From Siphonobacter aquaeclarae (GTDB lineage Bacteria > Bacteroidota > Bacteroidia > Cytophagales > Spirosomataceae), in NCBI RefSeq assembly GCF_900103285.1, contig NZ_FNGS01000006.1:62001-126000 (forward strand): 64,000 nucleotides of DNA. Reading direction: 5' to 3'. The translations under genes and the position numbers were made by a program. Shown here piece by piece: positions 1 to 8,058 of the stretch. The notes under the pieces are model-generated. The model made no database searches. It had not been told where the DNA came from and was given only the letters and a program-made list of their open reading frames with translations. How positions within the stretch are numbered: position 1 is the first letter of the stretch; each line of letters opens with the position of its first letter.

Positions 1-1168
1 TCCCGCCGATGACGACATAACTCAGGGTATCATACTGTTCAAGCTTGCCACCGGGTGTTTCGACGACGATGAAGCCGGCCACAGCCGAGCCGATACCGCC
101 GGCGATCTGCTGTACCGAGGAGTTGATACTCATGAAGGCGCCCCGGTCTTTCGGCTGGGGTACGGCTGTCATCAGTGCGGAGGAGGAAATAATCCGCGAC
201 GTAATGCCCATGAACAACAGGATATTAATGCCAATGACAGTGAGAATAGGCGTGATGCCGAGGTTCCCGTAAATACCCGTCATAATCATCGACAAAACAG
301 AGCCGATCACAAAAAGCCGGTACTTTCCGACGACGTCCGAGTACTTCCCGATCAGCGGTCCCGCAATCATCGAACTGATACCGGTAATGATGTAGATCAT
401 CGGCAGTTTCTCGAACGGAATCCCCAGGTTGTGAATGCTGAACGCACTCGCAAAGGGCATCAGCATATAGCCGCCCATTGCCAGGAGGGTAGTCGCCGAA
501 AAAGCCAGCAGGTAATTCGGCTGGGAGAGCGTCCTGCCGAGGTGCTCGAACGCGTTGTGGTCCTGGTTAAGTTTCAGGTGGCCGTCAATGGGCTTGAGAC
601 GTACGAAAATCAGAACCGCGACAATCGCACTCAGGATCACGATCATGGAAAACGGTGCATGCCAGCCGAAATGATTGGCCAGGTAGAGCCCGATCGGAAT
701 GCCGAGTACCTGACTGCTGGCAAAGGCCATCTGCACAAAGCCCATCACCCGGCCCCGCATCGCAAGCGGAAACAGGTCGGTGATGATCGCCGCACAGATA
801 GATCCGATCACGCCGCCGAATATTCCCGTAAAAATCCGGGAAAAGAGCAGAAACGTATACGTATCCGCGATACTACAGAAAAACGTACCGACGATAAACC
901 CGGCGTAGAAAAACAGCAGCAGTTTTTTCCGGTCGAACTTGTCGGCAAAACCCGCTGCGAGCAGTCCGGACGCGCCGGCGCTGAACGCATACGCTGACAC
1001 AACCCAGCCAAATTGCTGGGGAGAAATATGCAGCGACGGCATCAGAATGGCCCCGAGGGGCGAGAGCACCATAAAATCGAGGATGATGCTGAACTGGAGA
1101 ATGGCCAGGATGGCGATCACAAAAGCTTCGTACTTCGTGAAGGCTCTGGACGTTTCAGGTGAATTCAT
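1..1168 (-). CDS. MFS drug-efflux-type transporter (3' end beyond window)
   Basis: Major facilitator superfamily membrane transporter of the DHA1/AraJ-like type, probably a proton-coupled exporter in the inner membrane. About 389 residues are visible, with many hydrophobic helices and a clear motif A in the loop after helix 2 (GFADKFDRKK, residues 73-82). The start codon at 1168 lies 22 bases after the stop of the small gene upstream, and the TetR gene precedes that, so the three form one minus-strand operon; the efflux role and TetR control are inferred from this context. The C-terminus (last one or two helices) is outside the window. The substrate cannot be told. Confidence 0.9.
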   Translation of the reverse strand, partial: MNSPETSRAFTKYEAFVIAILAILQFSIILDFMVLSPLGAILMPSLHISPQQFGWVVSAYAFSAGASGLLAAGFADKFDRKKLLLFFYAGFIVGTFFCSIADTYTFLLFSRIFTGIFGGVIGSICAAIITDLFPLAMRGRVMGFVQMAFASSQVLGIPIGLYLANHFGWHAPFSMIVILSAIVAVLIFVRLKPIDGHLKLNQDHNAFEHLGRTLSQPNYLLAFSATTLLAMGGYMLMPFASAFSIHNLGIPFEKLPMIYIITGISSMIAGPLIGKYSDVVGKYRLFVIGSVLSMIMTGIYGNLGITPILTVIGINILLFMGITSRIISSSALMTAVPQPKDRGAFMSINSSVQQIAGGIGSAVAGFIVVETPGGKLEQYDTLSYVVIGG

Positions 1169-1190
1169 GACAGAGTATGTAGCTATAAAA

Positions 1191-1427
1191 TCAGTCGGGA
1201 AGTTCCTCGCAGGTGAATCCTTTGGCTCCCAGCAGACGGATGACGTCGGGAGCGGTCAGGGTATTAGACACGATCCGGAGGACTTTGTCAACATCTTCCA
1301 GGTCGACGTTCCACCGGAGAATCCGGTCGTCCGTTTCCAGGAGGTCTTCCAGCCGGACCACGTCCGAGGGCGAGTGAACAGAGGTTTTGAAAACGAGGAT
1401 GTCGAGCGCATGGGTACCGATATGCAT
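1191..1427 (-). CDS. small HMA-like ferredoxin-fold protein, 78 aa
   Basis: Short conserved-looking protein of unknown function. Its predicted beta-alpha-beta-beta-alpha-beta pattern (ILVFKTSV, then WNVDLEDVDKVLRIVS, then LLGAKGFTCEELPD) resembles a heavy-metal-associated domain, but the usual CxxC metal site is absent; only one Cys is present near the C-terminus. Similar short proteins occur widely in Cytophagales (from memory, not searched). It sits between tetR and the MFS gene with gaps of 15 and 22 bases, so it is co-transcribed. No function should be assigned beyond a possible small ligand or protein-binding fold. Confidence 0.8.
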   Translation of the reverse strand: MHIGTHALDILVFKTSVHSPSDVVRLEDLLETDDRILRWNVDLEDVDKVLRIVSNTLTAPDVIRLLGAKGFTCEELPD

Positions 1428-1442
1428 GACGACGGCTGTTAC

Positions 1443-2036
1443 TCAGGGAGTCAGGGCTTTCAGGACCAGCTGCATTGTCTGAAGGAGCAACTCTTCAGTC
1501 AGGACAAACGGCTCGTGGTTCGGAAAACTGCGCCCCTGAAAGTGAAACTTAATGAGTTGATACAAAGGCGAAAAGGCAATAGACCAGTACGCTTCAAACG
1601 GCATACGGACCAGTTCCCCACGTACGACATTGTTCCGTACAAACTGGCCGAGAACGTCAGACATCTCCGTCCCGATCAGCTCCATGGCGCGGCTGTGGTA
1701 GGGAGAGTGCCGGATTTGTTCGGTGAACGCTACCGACCACTTGTTGGCCATACAGAAACGTGCCCGGTTCAGCCACTGAATCCGGAGGCCGTCACCGAAC
1801 GACATCTGCGGATCAAAATTCTCCAGCGTCGCCCGGAACATTCTCAGGGTTTCTTCTACACATACCTGCACGATGAGGTCGTCCCGGTCCTTGTAGTAGA
1901 TGTACAGCGTCGCCGGTGACACCCCTGCCGACTTCGCCAGCTTCTGCATACTCAGCCCGTCCAACCCCTGCTCGGCAATCATTTCGATGGCTTTCTGCCG
2001 GATAGCGCGTTCTTTCTGTTCGTCCTTTGGTCTCAT
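1443..2036 (-). CDS. TetR/AcrR family transcriptional regulator
   Basis: 197-residue DNA-binding repressor. The N-terminal TetR helix-turn-helix is plain at about residues 28-55 (LSMQKLAKSAGVSPATLYIY, followed by KDRDDLI); the C-terminal two-thirds is the variable helical ligand domain. An in-frame extension upstream exists, but translation from ATG 2036 gives a normal TetR N-terminus and leaves an AT-rich promoter in front. It leads an operon with the 78-residue protein and the MFS transporter, the usual arrangement for a self-regulating efflux system. The ligand is unknown. Confidence 0.93.
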   Translation of the reverse strand: MRPKDEQKERAIRQKAIEMIAEQGLDGLSMQKLAKSAGVSPATLYIYYKDRDDLIVQVCVEETLRMFRATLENFDPQMSFGDGLRIQWLNRARFCMANKWSVAFTEQIRHSPYHSRAMELIGTEMSDVLGQFVRNNVVRGELVRMPFEAYWSIAFSPLYQLIKFHFQGRSFPNHEPFVLTEELLLQTMQLVLKALTP

Positions 2037-2056
2037 TTCGGGGACGAATATATAAA

Positions 2057-2070
2057 TGAACGTTTGTTTA
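2057..2070. promoter_or_regulatory. possible TetR operator
   Basis: Imperfect dyad TGAACGTTTGTTTA (T.AAC....GTT.A) in the AT-rich stretch just upstream of the tetR start. Position and symmetry suit an autoregulatory operator, but the dyad is short and imperfect, so this is a weak inference. Confidence 0.25.
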
Positions 2071-2130
2071 TTTAAAAAAATAACGGAATATTTTTCAGGA
2101 GAAGGAAAAAGAGAACGTGAAGGTTCCTTT

Positions 2131-4659
2131 TCAGAAGCTGAAATGTACGCTGGCTTTAATGGCAAAATCCCGGCCCCCGATATCCCTGTACGTGAGGCGG
2201 TGCAGGGCTGTCACCCGGAAGATCCGGAAGATGTTTTCCACGCCATATCCGACTTCGACATACGGCTTGGACGGATCGAGCGAACTGTATTCGTAGTGCG
2301 TCCGCTGCGGAATTTTCAGTTTGTCGACCAGGTTCTGGTTGGATGCGCTTTGCTCACCCACCAGTACGTTCGCCAGCGCAAACGTCCGGAGCTTCCACTT
2401 CCGGACGAGCGGCAGCCGGTTGGTCAGCAGCCCGTCGAACGAATGGAAATACTGCATCGACACATACCGGTCCGACACATATTCAAAGAAATCCAGCAGG
2501 TTATAGGCATTCCGGTTGAAGAGCCCCGTCGGGTTGCCGAGGTGGGGGAAGAGCAGCATCGGCGGAACGGTAGACGGCGTATACCCGGCCGTAAACCGGT
2601 AGTTCGACCGCCCGAGCGTCCCCATCCGGAGCGTCTGGTAGGCCGAAAGCTGGAACCGGTGGTAGTTGAACCGGCCGTTGAGCAGCCCCCGGATACCCCG
2701 GGTATACCGCAGGGACAGGACCGGAATCCGTTTGGTACCCAGCGTGACGCGTTCGTTACCGTCCATCAGGTACTGCTCGTTTTTGGCGTAGCGGGCTTCG
2801 AGGGTGACAAACGTATCATGGAAATTGGTCAACCGGGGGGAGTTTTCGCCCATTTCCGGCGCCGTCTTATAGAAAAAGGTAAACTGCGGCTCATATTCCC
2901 GGGTAGTGAAGGAGCCGGAAACCGTCAGGTTTTTGATGATATCCGATTTGACGAATACTTCCTGGTCGGTCTGCATGTACGCGCCACGCGCTTGCCCGAA
3001 GCGGGTGAAGGCATAGAATAGCTTGTTATCCCCGATCATGTCGGGCGTGAGGCCGATGCGTTCGATGTCGTGGTAGTACCTCAGACCGGCAACAGTCCAC
3101 CGCTTCCGGGAGAAGAGGTAGTTCATTTCTCCGCTGTATTTCAGGCGGTTATCGAGCGTACCATAGGCCACGTGCCCCCGGAATATCCAGTGTTTGCTGA
3201 AATGGGGATTCGTCCGGAAACCCAGGCGCAGGCGCAGCCCTTCGATCCTGTTCCAGGCGAAACTGTAGAGGTAGGGGCCGAACTCAATGCCTTCATACTT
3301 TTTCCAGCCGGTGGTGGCAAGTTCGGCGATGTCGACATACGTCCGTACAACAGGCAGGTTTTTGACGGTATCGATGAGGTGCCGCGCAATCTGATCTTCT
3401 TTCGTCAGTACTTCCGGCCGGTGTTTTTCCCAGAATTCGGGGGTATTGTCGCGGGCATCTTCCGCCACTTCCAGGGCCGGGTTGTAGAAGTCCGGCTCTT
3501 TGGGTTTGTTCAGGACGAAATTCCGGTTCGAAATCTGGAATTTGGCCAGCATCCCGGCGGAGTTTTTGGTGAGTTGTTCGATGTCTACCAGAAACCGCGT
3601 CCGCATCGGCAGCCACGCGCTTATTTCTCCCTTCGGGCCGGCTACCGGGCCGAGCTCCTGCGAGATTTTCAGTTGCTCGATGTAATTCAGGTTGGCTTCT
3701 TTCCCGATGGTCGCTTCGATTTCCCGCAGTGCGTGAAGTGTGGTATCGATCCATAGTTTTCCGCGGAAGGCCAGGTCCTGAGAGCGGCGCGGCTCAAATT
3801 CGATTTCATAGCAGACGTCCTGATCGATGACGACGGTATCCGCCAGAAAATAGTCGTACGAACCCTTCCAGTTTTCCCCGATGGGTGAAACCAGGTCTTT
3901 CCCCAGAAACGTGATGAAGTTATGGTAGAAATTGAAACTCTGGAGGAAGTTCCCGCCGATGAGCTGGGAAACAAAGGAGCCGTCTTTCACCCCCACGCCC
4001 TGCACGTAGGTATGCAGGATGCGTTCCTTTTTCCGTTCGGGCTGACTCCGGTAGTAAAACCGGGAAAAGGTCTCGGAGACAAATGTCGGCAGGAGGGGCT
4101 TTCCGTCTTCGCCGGCGAGTTTGTCGGCCTTTTCGAGGGCTTCGTTGATCTTCCGGACCACCTTCCGCTTGCGGAAACTGTCGGATAGGTTGTCGATATC
4201 GATTTCTGTCTTGGTGTAGCTGTCGTACTCGTAGGCATCGAGCTGGTTCCGGTCAAACCGGTCCCGCGTTTTCCGAACTTTCCGGATGATGTCATACGCC
4301 GGGTTTTCGCCTGATCGTACCACTACTTCCCGCAGTTGGGAAGCTCCTGCCTCGAGCTGCAGGTGTATTTCCTGTATCCCTGTTTCTGCTGAGACGGCCT
4401 TTGCTTTCCGCTTGTATCCCAGGTAAGTACACACCAGCGAATCGCTCGTTTCCCTCGCTTTCAGCACAAAATAACCGTCAAAATTGGCAGTAGTGCCGAT
4501 GGCCTTCCCGCGAAGCGCCACGCTGGCAAAAGGGATAGGTTCTCCGGTTGCAGCGTCTGTTACACGACCCTTGAATTCGTACTGTCCGGCGACGGGCAGC
4601 GCGCACAAAAGCATAAACAGAACAAGCCATCCTTCGGACAACGAAAGGACACGGGACAT
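2131..4659 (-). CDS. DUF5686 / carboxypeptidase-like outer-membrane protein
   Basis: 842-residue secreted protein. A signal peptide (about residues 1-26, ending ALPVAGQ) is followed by a carboxypeptidase-D-regulatory-like domain (about 28-115, YEFKGRVTDAATGEPIPFAS) and then a long DUF5686 region beginning with the family hallmark ENPAYDIIRKV. The C-terminal half alternates like a beta-barrel and ends in an aromatic residue (SVHFSF), as outer-membrane proteins do. The role of this Bacteroidota family is not established. An upstream in-frame ATG at 4728 exists, but ATG 4659 places the signal peptide at the N-terminus. It is transcribed toward tetR with a 94-base gap and is divergent from the PfpI-type gene. 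Confidence 0.92.
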   Translation of the reverse strand: MSRVLSLSEGWLVLFMLLCALPVAGQYEFKGRVTDAATGEPIPFASVALRGKAIGTTANFDGYFVLKARETSDSLVCTYLGYKRKAKAVSAETGIQEIHLQLEAGASQLREVVVRSGENPAYDIIRKVRKTRDRFDRNQLDAYEYDSYTKTEIDIDNLSDSFRKRKVVRKINEALEKADKLAGEDGKPLLPTFVSETFSRFYYRSQPERKKERILHTYVQGVGVKDGSFVSQLIGGNFLQSFNFYHNFITFLGKDLVSPIGENWKGSYDYFLADTVVIDQDVCYEIEFEPRRSQDLAFRGKLWIDTTLHALREIEATIGKEANLNYIEQLKISQELGPVAGPKGEISAWLPMRTRFLVDIEQLTKNSAGMLAKFQISNRNFVLNKPKEPDFYNPALEVAEDARDNTPEFWEKHRPEVLTKEDQIARHLIDTVKNLPVVRTYVDIAELATTGWKKYEGIEFGPYLYSFAWNRIEGLRLRLGFRTNPHFSKHWIFRGHVAYGTLDNRLKYSGEMNYLFSRKRWTVAGLRYYHDIERIGLTPDMIGDNKLFYAFTRFGQARGAYMQTDQEVFVKSDIIKNLTVSGSFTTREYEPQFTFFYKTAPEMGENSPRLTNFHDTFVTLEARYAKNEQYLMDGNERVTLGTKRIPVLSLRYTRGIRGLLNGRFNYHRFQLSAYQTLRMGTLGRSNYRFTAGYTPSTVPPMLLFPHLGNPTGLFNRNAYNLLDFFEYVSDRYVSMQYFHSFDGLLTNRLPLVRKWKLRTFALANVLVGEQSASNQNLVDKLKIPQRTHYEYSSLDPSKPYVEVGYGVENIFRIFRVTALHRLTYRDIGGRDFAIKASVHFSF

Positions 4660-4950
4660 AAAGGTGGTGGTATTAAGTAATGGGGTATACAAATATGGTT
4701 GAATACTTCGGGATAATGACATTTCCACGGCGTTGGTTGGTTTTTTAACAGATTCAGTCGGTAAAAACGGTGATTCGGTCGTGTTTTTGCAGACAAACGG
4801 CAGAATGTCAGCCCCTACGCCGGCCCGGGGTTTTTCGGGAACGGCGCGTGGCGGGGCCGGGGCGGAAGAGGAAAATCGGGCAGATTACGCCCGGTCGCCG
4901 GCGCAGGAACGGCGTTTTCCCGGAAAAGGAAAACCATTTTCTTTTTGGCT

Positions 4951-5511
4951 ATGGAACAGAAACTGCAAGGAAAGAAAGTAGCGATTCTGGTGACCGACGG
5001 TTTCGAGCAGATCGAAATGACGGATCCCCGGCAGGCATTGATCGATGCCGGCGCGCAAACCGTGCTGATTGCGCCCCGGAAAGAGGACGTGAGAGCCTGG
5101 GACCACACCAACTGGGGCGATTCGTTCGCAGTGGATCTGCCGCTCGAAAACGCCGATCCGCTTGAATTCGACGCCCTGATGCTGCCCGGCGGCGTCATGA
5201 ACCCCGACGCCCTGCGGCAGATTCCCGAAGCGGTTGCGTTTGTGGAGCATTTCTTCGAAAATGCCAAGCCCGTTGCCGCGATCTGCCACGCGCCGGCATT
5301 GCTGATCGAAGCGGATGTGGTGGAGGGAAGACGACTCACTTCTTACCCATCTCTGCGGACAGATCTCTACAATGCCGGGGCAGAATGGGTAGATGAAGAA
5401 GTAGTGACGGACAACGGTCTGGTCACCAGCAGACGTCCGGATGACCTCCCTGCCTTCAACGAGAAAATGATTGAGGAAATCGCTGAGGGTCAGCACGCTC
5501 CGTCGTACTGA
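4951..5511 (+). CDS. DJ-1/PfpI family protein (type 1 glutamine amidotransferase fold)
   Basis: 186-residue cytoplasmic protein of the PfpI/YhbO subfamily, linked in other bacteria to stress resistance and suggested protease or deglycase activities. Visible: the flavodoxin-like start (KVAILVTDGFEQIEMT), the FDALMLPGG turn and the nucleophile elbow AAICHAP with Cys112 and His113. ATG 4951 is preferred over an in-frame TTG two codons upstream. A 291-base divergent region separates it from the DUF5686 gene; a tiny Gln-rich protein gene follows on the same strand, possibly stress-related too. Confidence 0.92.
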   Translation: MEQKLQGKKVAILVTDGFEQIEMTDPRQALIDAGAQTVLIAPRKEDVRAWDHTNWGDSFAVDLPLENADPLEFDALMLPGGVMNPDALRQIPEAVAFVEHFFENAKPVAAICHAPALLIEADVVEGRRLTSYPSLRTDLYNAGAEWVDEEVVTDNGLVTSRRPDDLPAFNEKMIEEIAEGQHAPSY

Positions 5512-5546
5512 AGTGCCTGTTCTGGAATGGATTTTTTAGCAGTATC

Positions 5547-5571
5547 AGTGCCGGTGAAACCGACCGGTACT
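5547..5571 (+). promoter_or_regulatory. hairpin between PfpI-type gene and small gene
   Basis: Stem AGTGCCGGT / ACCGGTACT (one G-T pair) with a 7-base loop. There is no T-run after it, so it is more likely an RNA processing or leader structure than an intrinsic terminator. Confidence 0.35.
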
Positions 5572-5593
5572 GAAATCAAAACCTCTTTCAATC

Positions 5594-5758
5594 ATGCAAA
5601 AGCAACAGAACCAAGGTGGCCATCAGCAAGGCTCCGGCCATCAGAAAAATGATCAGGACTCGAAGCGCCAGGCTCAGCAATCCGGACAGTCCAAGCCGCA
5701 GCAAGGCAAGGATAGCGATCGGAAAGATCAGAGCAAGGAACGGAACAGCCGCCTGTAG
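5594..5758 (+). CDS. tiny Gln/Lys/Ser-rich hydrophilic protein, 54 aa
   Basis: Open frame of 54 codons from ATG 5594 to TAG 5758. The product is almost entirely polar low-complexity sequence (starts MQKQQNQGGHQQGSGHQ, ends KDQSKERNSRL), with no hydrophobic core, Cys or predicted domain. Such composition is typical of intrinsically disordered or stress/desiccation proteins. It lies 82 bases after the PfpI-type gene, on the same strand, and is closed by a strong terminator 18 bases after its stop, which supports it being a real transcribed gene. Function unknown. Confidence 0.6.
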   Translation: MQKQQNQGGHQQGSGHQKNDQDSKRQAQQSGQSKPQQGKDSDRKDQSKERNSRL

Positions 5759-5775
5759 TCTGTCCTGAAAAAACG

Positions 5776-5815
5776 AGAGGCTGTCTCTTTCTGCAAGGGA
5801 CAGCCTCTTCTGTTT
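5776..5815. terminator. bidirectional intrinsic terminator
   Basis: 10-bp stem AGAGGCTGTC / GACAGCCTCT with a T-rich tail on the plus side and an A-run before it that becomes a T-run on the minus side. It serves both the small plus-strand gene and the converging mog gene. Confidence 0.85.
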
Positions 5816-5828
5816 TTATATAGAATGA

Positions 5829-6371
5829 TCAGCTCGATTTGGGCCGGAAAGCGGAAATAACGGCTTCGTCGGTTTCCAGATACGGCCCGCCGATGAGGTC
5901 GATGCAATAGGGAACCGCCGGAAATACGGCATCCAGGCATTGCCGGATCGCCGAGGGCTTTCCGGGCAGGTTGATAATCAGGCAGGAACCACGAATACCT
6001 GCCGTCTGTCTTGACAAAATCGCAGTCGGTACATACTGGAGACTGACCTGCCGCATAAGCTCGCCGAAGCCGGGCATCATTTTGCGGCAGACGGCTTCGG
6101 TCGCCTCGGGTGTGACGTCCCTGGGCGCGGGGCCGGTACCGCCGGAAGTAACTACCAGGCAGCATCCTTCCTGGTCTGCCAGTTCTATCAAGGTCTGTGC
6201 AATCAGGTCCTGCTCGTCGGGCACAACCCGGTACACCGGCGTCCAGTGATTTTTGAGGTACTCGCCAAGCGTGGCAAGGATGGCTTTTCCGGGGATGTCT
6301 TCGTAGATTCCGGCACTTGCCCGGTCTGAGACATTGATAATCCCGATTTTTATGTCAGCTCCCTGATTCAT
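5829..6371 (-). CDS. mog: molybdopterin adenylyltransferase (MogA/MoaB family)
   Basis: 180-residue cytosolic enzyme that adenylylates molybdopterin, a step of molybdenum cofactor synthesis. The MoCF-binding signature TSGGTGPAPRDVTPEAT starts at residue 75 and includes the active-site Asp. Length is close to the usual MogA. The start at 6371 lies 17 bases inside the 3' end of the upstream glycosyltransferase-like gene, so the two are translationally linked although functionally unrelated. No other moa/moe genes are in the window. Confidence 0.92.
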   Translation of the reverse strand: MNQGADIKIGIINVSDRASAGIYEDIPGKAILATLGEYLKNHWTPVYRVVPDEQDLIAQTLIELADQEGCCLVVTSGGTGPAPRDVTPEATEAVCRKMMPGFGELMRQVSLQYVPTAILSRQTAGIRGSCLIINLPGKPSAIRQCLDAVFPAVPYCIDLIGGPYLETDEAVISAFRPKSS

Positions 6372-7950
6372 AGGGTAATAACTTTTCTGGTCCGGAAGCC
6401 AGGACGCGGAGGCGGTAGATATGGACCCCGGCAATCTCCGCAACCTGCTCGTAATTCTTCTGCAAATAATGGTATAATTCAGGAAACTTCTGCCCGATAT
6501 CCGAGGCCTTTGACAACGCGCCGGAGTAGTCTACAAAAAGATCGGGCCGGTTTCGTACCAGATCTGAAAGGTATCTTCTCCGGGACTCCGCGAGGAGTTT
6601 CCGGGAGCGGGAAAGGAGAAATTCCACCTGATTTTCCCGGGTGCCCTGCGGCAACTGGCTGAGTACGTGAAGCGCATTGGCCTGACCCCATACCACCAGC
6701 CGGGAATCCGGACGTGCCAGATGTACCAGCAGCATGGTTATTTCGTCCTGCTGCCGGGAACCGGCGACGGCGAGGGCCTCGTCGTACACCGTCAACCGAT
6801 GCTGGGAAAGTGTGGCATACAGCCCACAGAGCAGCCAGACCACGCCCGACAGAAAACTAAATGCGAGCGGCATCGGTGCCAGACGCTGCCGGGTTTCGCT
6901 CAGCCACGCAACCAGCCAGGTCAGCGGATAGATGAGCAGCAGAAAACGGCTTGTCCCCGAAGAAAGACTATACAGCAACGCGCCGGTCATCAGTACCCAG
7001 ACAAGCAGGTCGGGTCGGGTGATCCGTGTTCTTGCCGTCAGCAGGTACCCGACCCAGAGCAACATAATCCCGAGAAACAACGGCAGCTCGATCGCCTGAT
7101 GCGGCTCGTTCCAGGGAAGCGAGAACGGTGGAAGCTCCCGTCGCCGGAAGTAGTAAAACAGCATGGAATCCACCACCTGCGACAGGCAGATACCGATAAA
7201 AAGCAGGCTCAGCGCCAACCCGCCGCCGGAAGCCAGACTCCTGATCAGTACCGCAGCGTTGCCCCGGCGATGCGCCAGACTGATGAGCAGGGCAATAGAC
7301 GCACAGGTGACTGGTATGGTTGACAGCTGCGTAAACGGTACCAGCGCAAAAATCGCCCCGGAAAGCAGCATAAGCATTTGCCGCCCGTTATCCAGGCCGT
7401 ATGCACCCAGCGTCATTCCGAGCTGGAGCAATACCAGCGCCGTCAGGTCCGCCCGGTACGCTACCAGCGAAGGGGAGAGGGTCACGGTCAGCAGGCCCAG
7501 GGGAAAGATGGCGAGCTGGTAAACAAGCAGCCGCCCCTTCAGCCATTTCCGCAGCATGAGTACCAGCAGTATCCAGGACACCCACGTACACAGCATGGAA
7601 GCCAGCCGGCCGAGAACAAATCCCGAAAAACCGGTCAGGTAAGACAGAATCAGCAGAAAATAGGCGTTGAGCGGACCAGCCGTACTGCCGTCGACATCCT
7701 TCCAGAATACAGCCGATCCTTTCTGCAATGTCAGCGTTTGGGTAAGGATCAGGTTTTCGTCGGGACTAAGCTCGTGATTGAAGAGAAGGGCCGGCAAACG
7801 GCCCGCCAGCAAGGCAATACTACCCAGAATCAGGTAGGTCCACGGCCAGGGTTGCGGGCGGTTCCGGTCAATGAGGAGTTTCTTGCTGTAGATGGCGACA
7901 GCAGCGATGCCGACGTAATAGAATACGTCGAAGTGGGCGGAGGAAAACAT
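6355..7950 (-). CDS. GT-C-fold membrane glycosyltransferase-like protein
   Basis: 531-residue polytopic membrane protein of the dolichyl-phosphate-mannose / ArnT-like (GT39/GT83) type. The first extracytoplasmic loop carries the characteristic acidic pair in HELSPDEN (Asp64, Glu65), the conserved catalytic position of this superfamily. About ten further hydrophobic helices follow, then a soluble C-terminal region rich in charged residues. It presumably transfers a sugar from a lipid carrier to an envelope acceptor; donor and acceptor are unknown. It is followed by mog with a 17-base overlap, and preceded by the metG terminator. Confidence 0.8.
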   Translation of the reverse strand: MFSSAHFDVFYYVGIAAVAIYSKKLLIDRNRPQPWPWTYLILGSIALLAGRLPALLFNHELSPDENLILTQTLTLQKGSAVFWKDVDGSTAGPLNAYFLLILSYLTGFSGFVLGRLASMLCTWVSWILLVLMLRKWLKGRLLVYQLAIFPLGLLTVTLSPSLVAYRADLTALVLLQLGMTLGAYGLDNGRQMLMLLSGAIFALVPFTQLSTIPVTCASIALLISLAHRRGNAAVLIRSLASGGGLALSLLFIGICLSQVVDSMLFYYFRRRELPPFSLPWNEPHQAIELPLFLGIMLLWVGYLLTARTRITRPDLLVWVLMTGALLYSLSSGTSRFLLLIYPLTWLVAWLSETRQRLAPMPLAFSFLSGVVWLLCGLYATLSQHRLTVYDEALAVAGSRQQDEITMLLVHLARPDSRLVVWGQANALHVLSQLPQGTRENQVEFLLSRSRKLLAESRRRYLSDLVRNRPDLFVDYSGALSKASDIGQKFPELYHYLQKNYEQVAEIAGVHIYRLRVLASGPEKLLPYESGS

Positions 7951-7979
7951 GTCTGGCGGAACAAGGGTCGGTCAAAAGA

Positions 7980-8009
7980 AAACACACGGAACGTTCATTC
8001 CGTGTGTTT
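7980..8009 (-). terminator. metG intrinsic terminator
   Basis: 12-bp perfect stem AAACACACGGAA / TTCCGTGTGTTT with 6-base loop, followed on the minus strand by a T-rich tail (TCTTTTG). It lies about 50 bases after the metG stop. Confidence 0.8.
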
Positions 8010-8058
8010 AAAATAAGGAAACTTTTTCCGTTCCGCCAAGCTGTTCGTCCAGTCGGTA

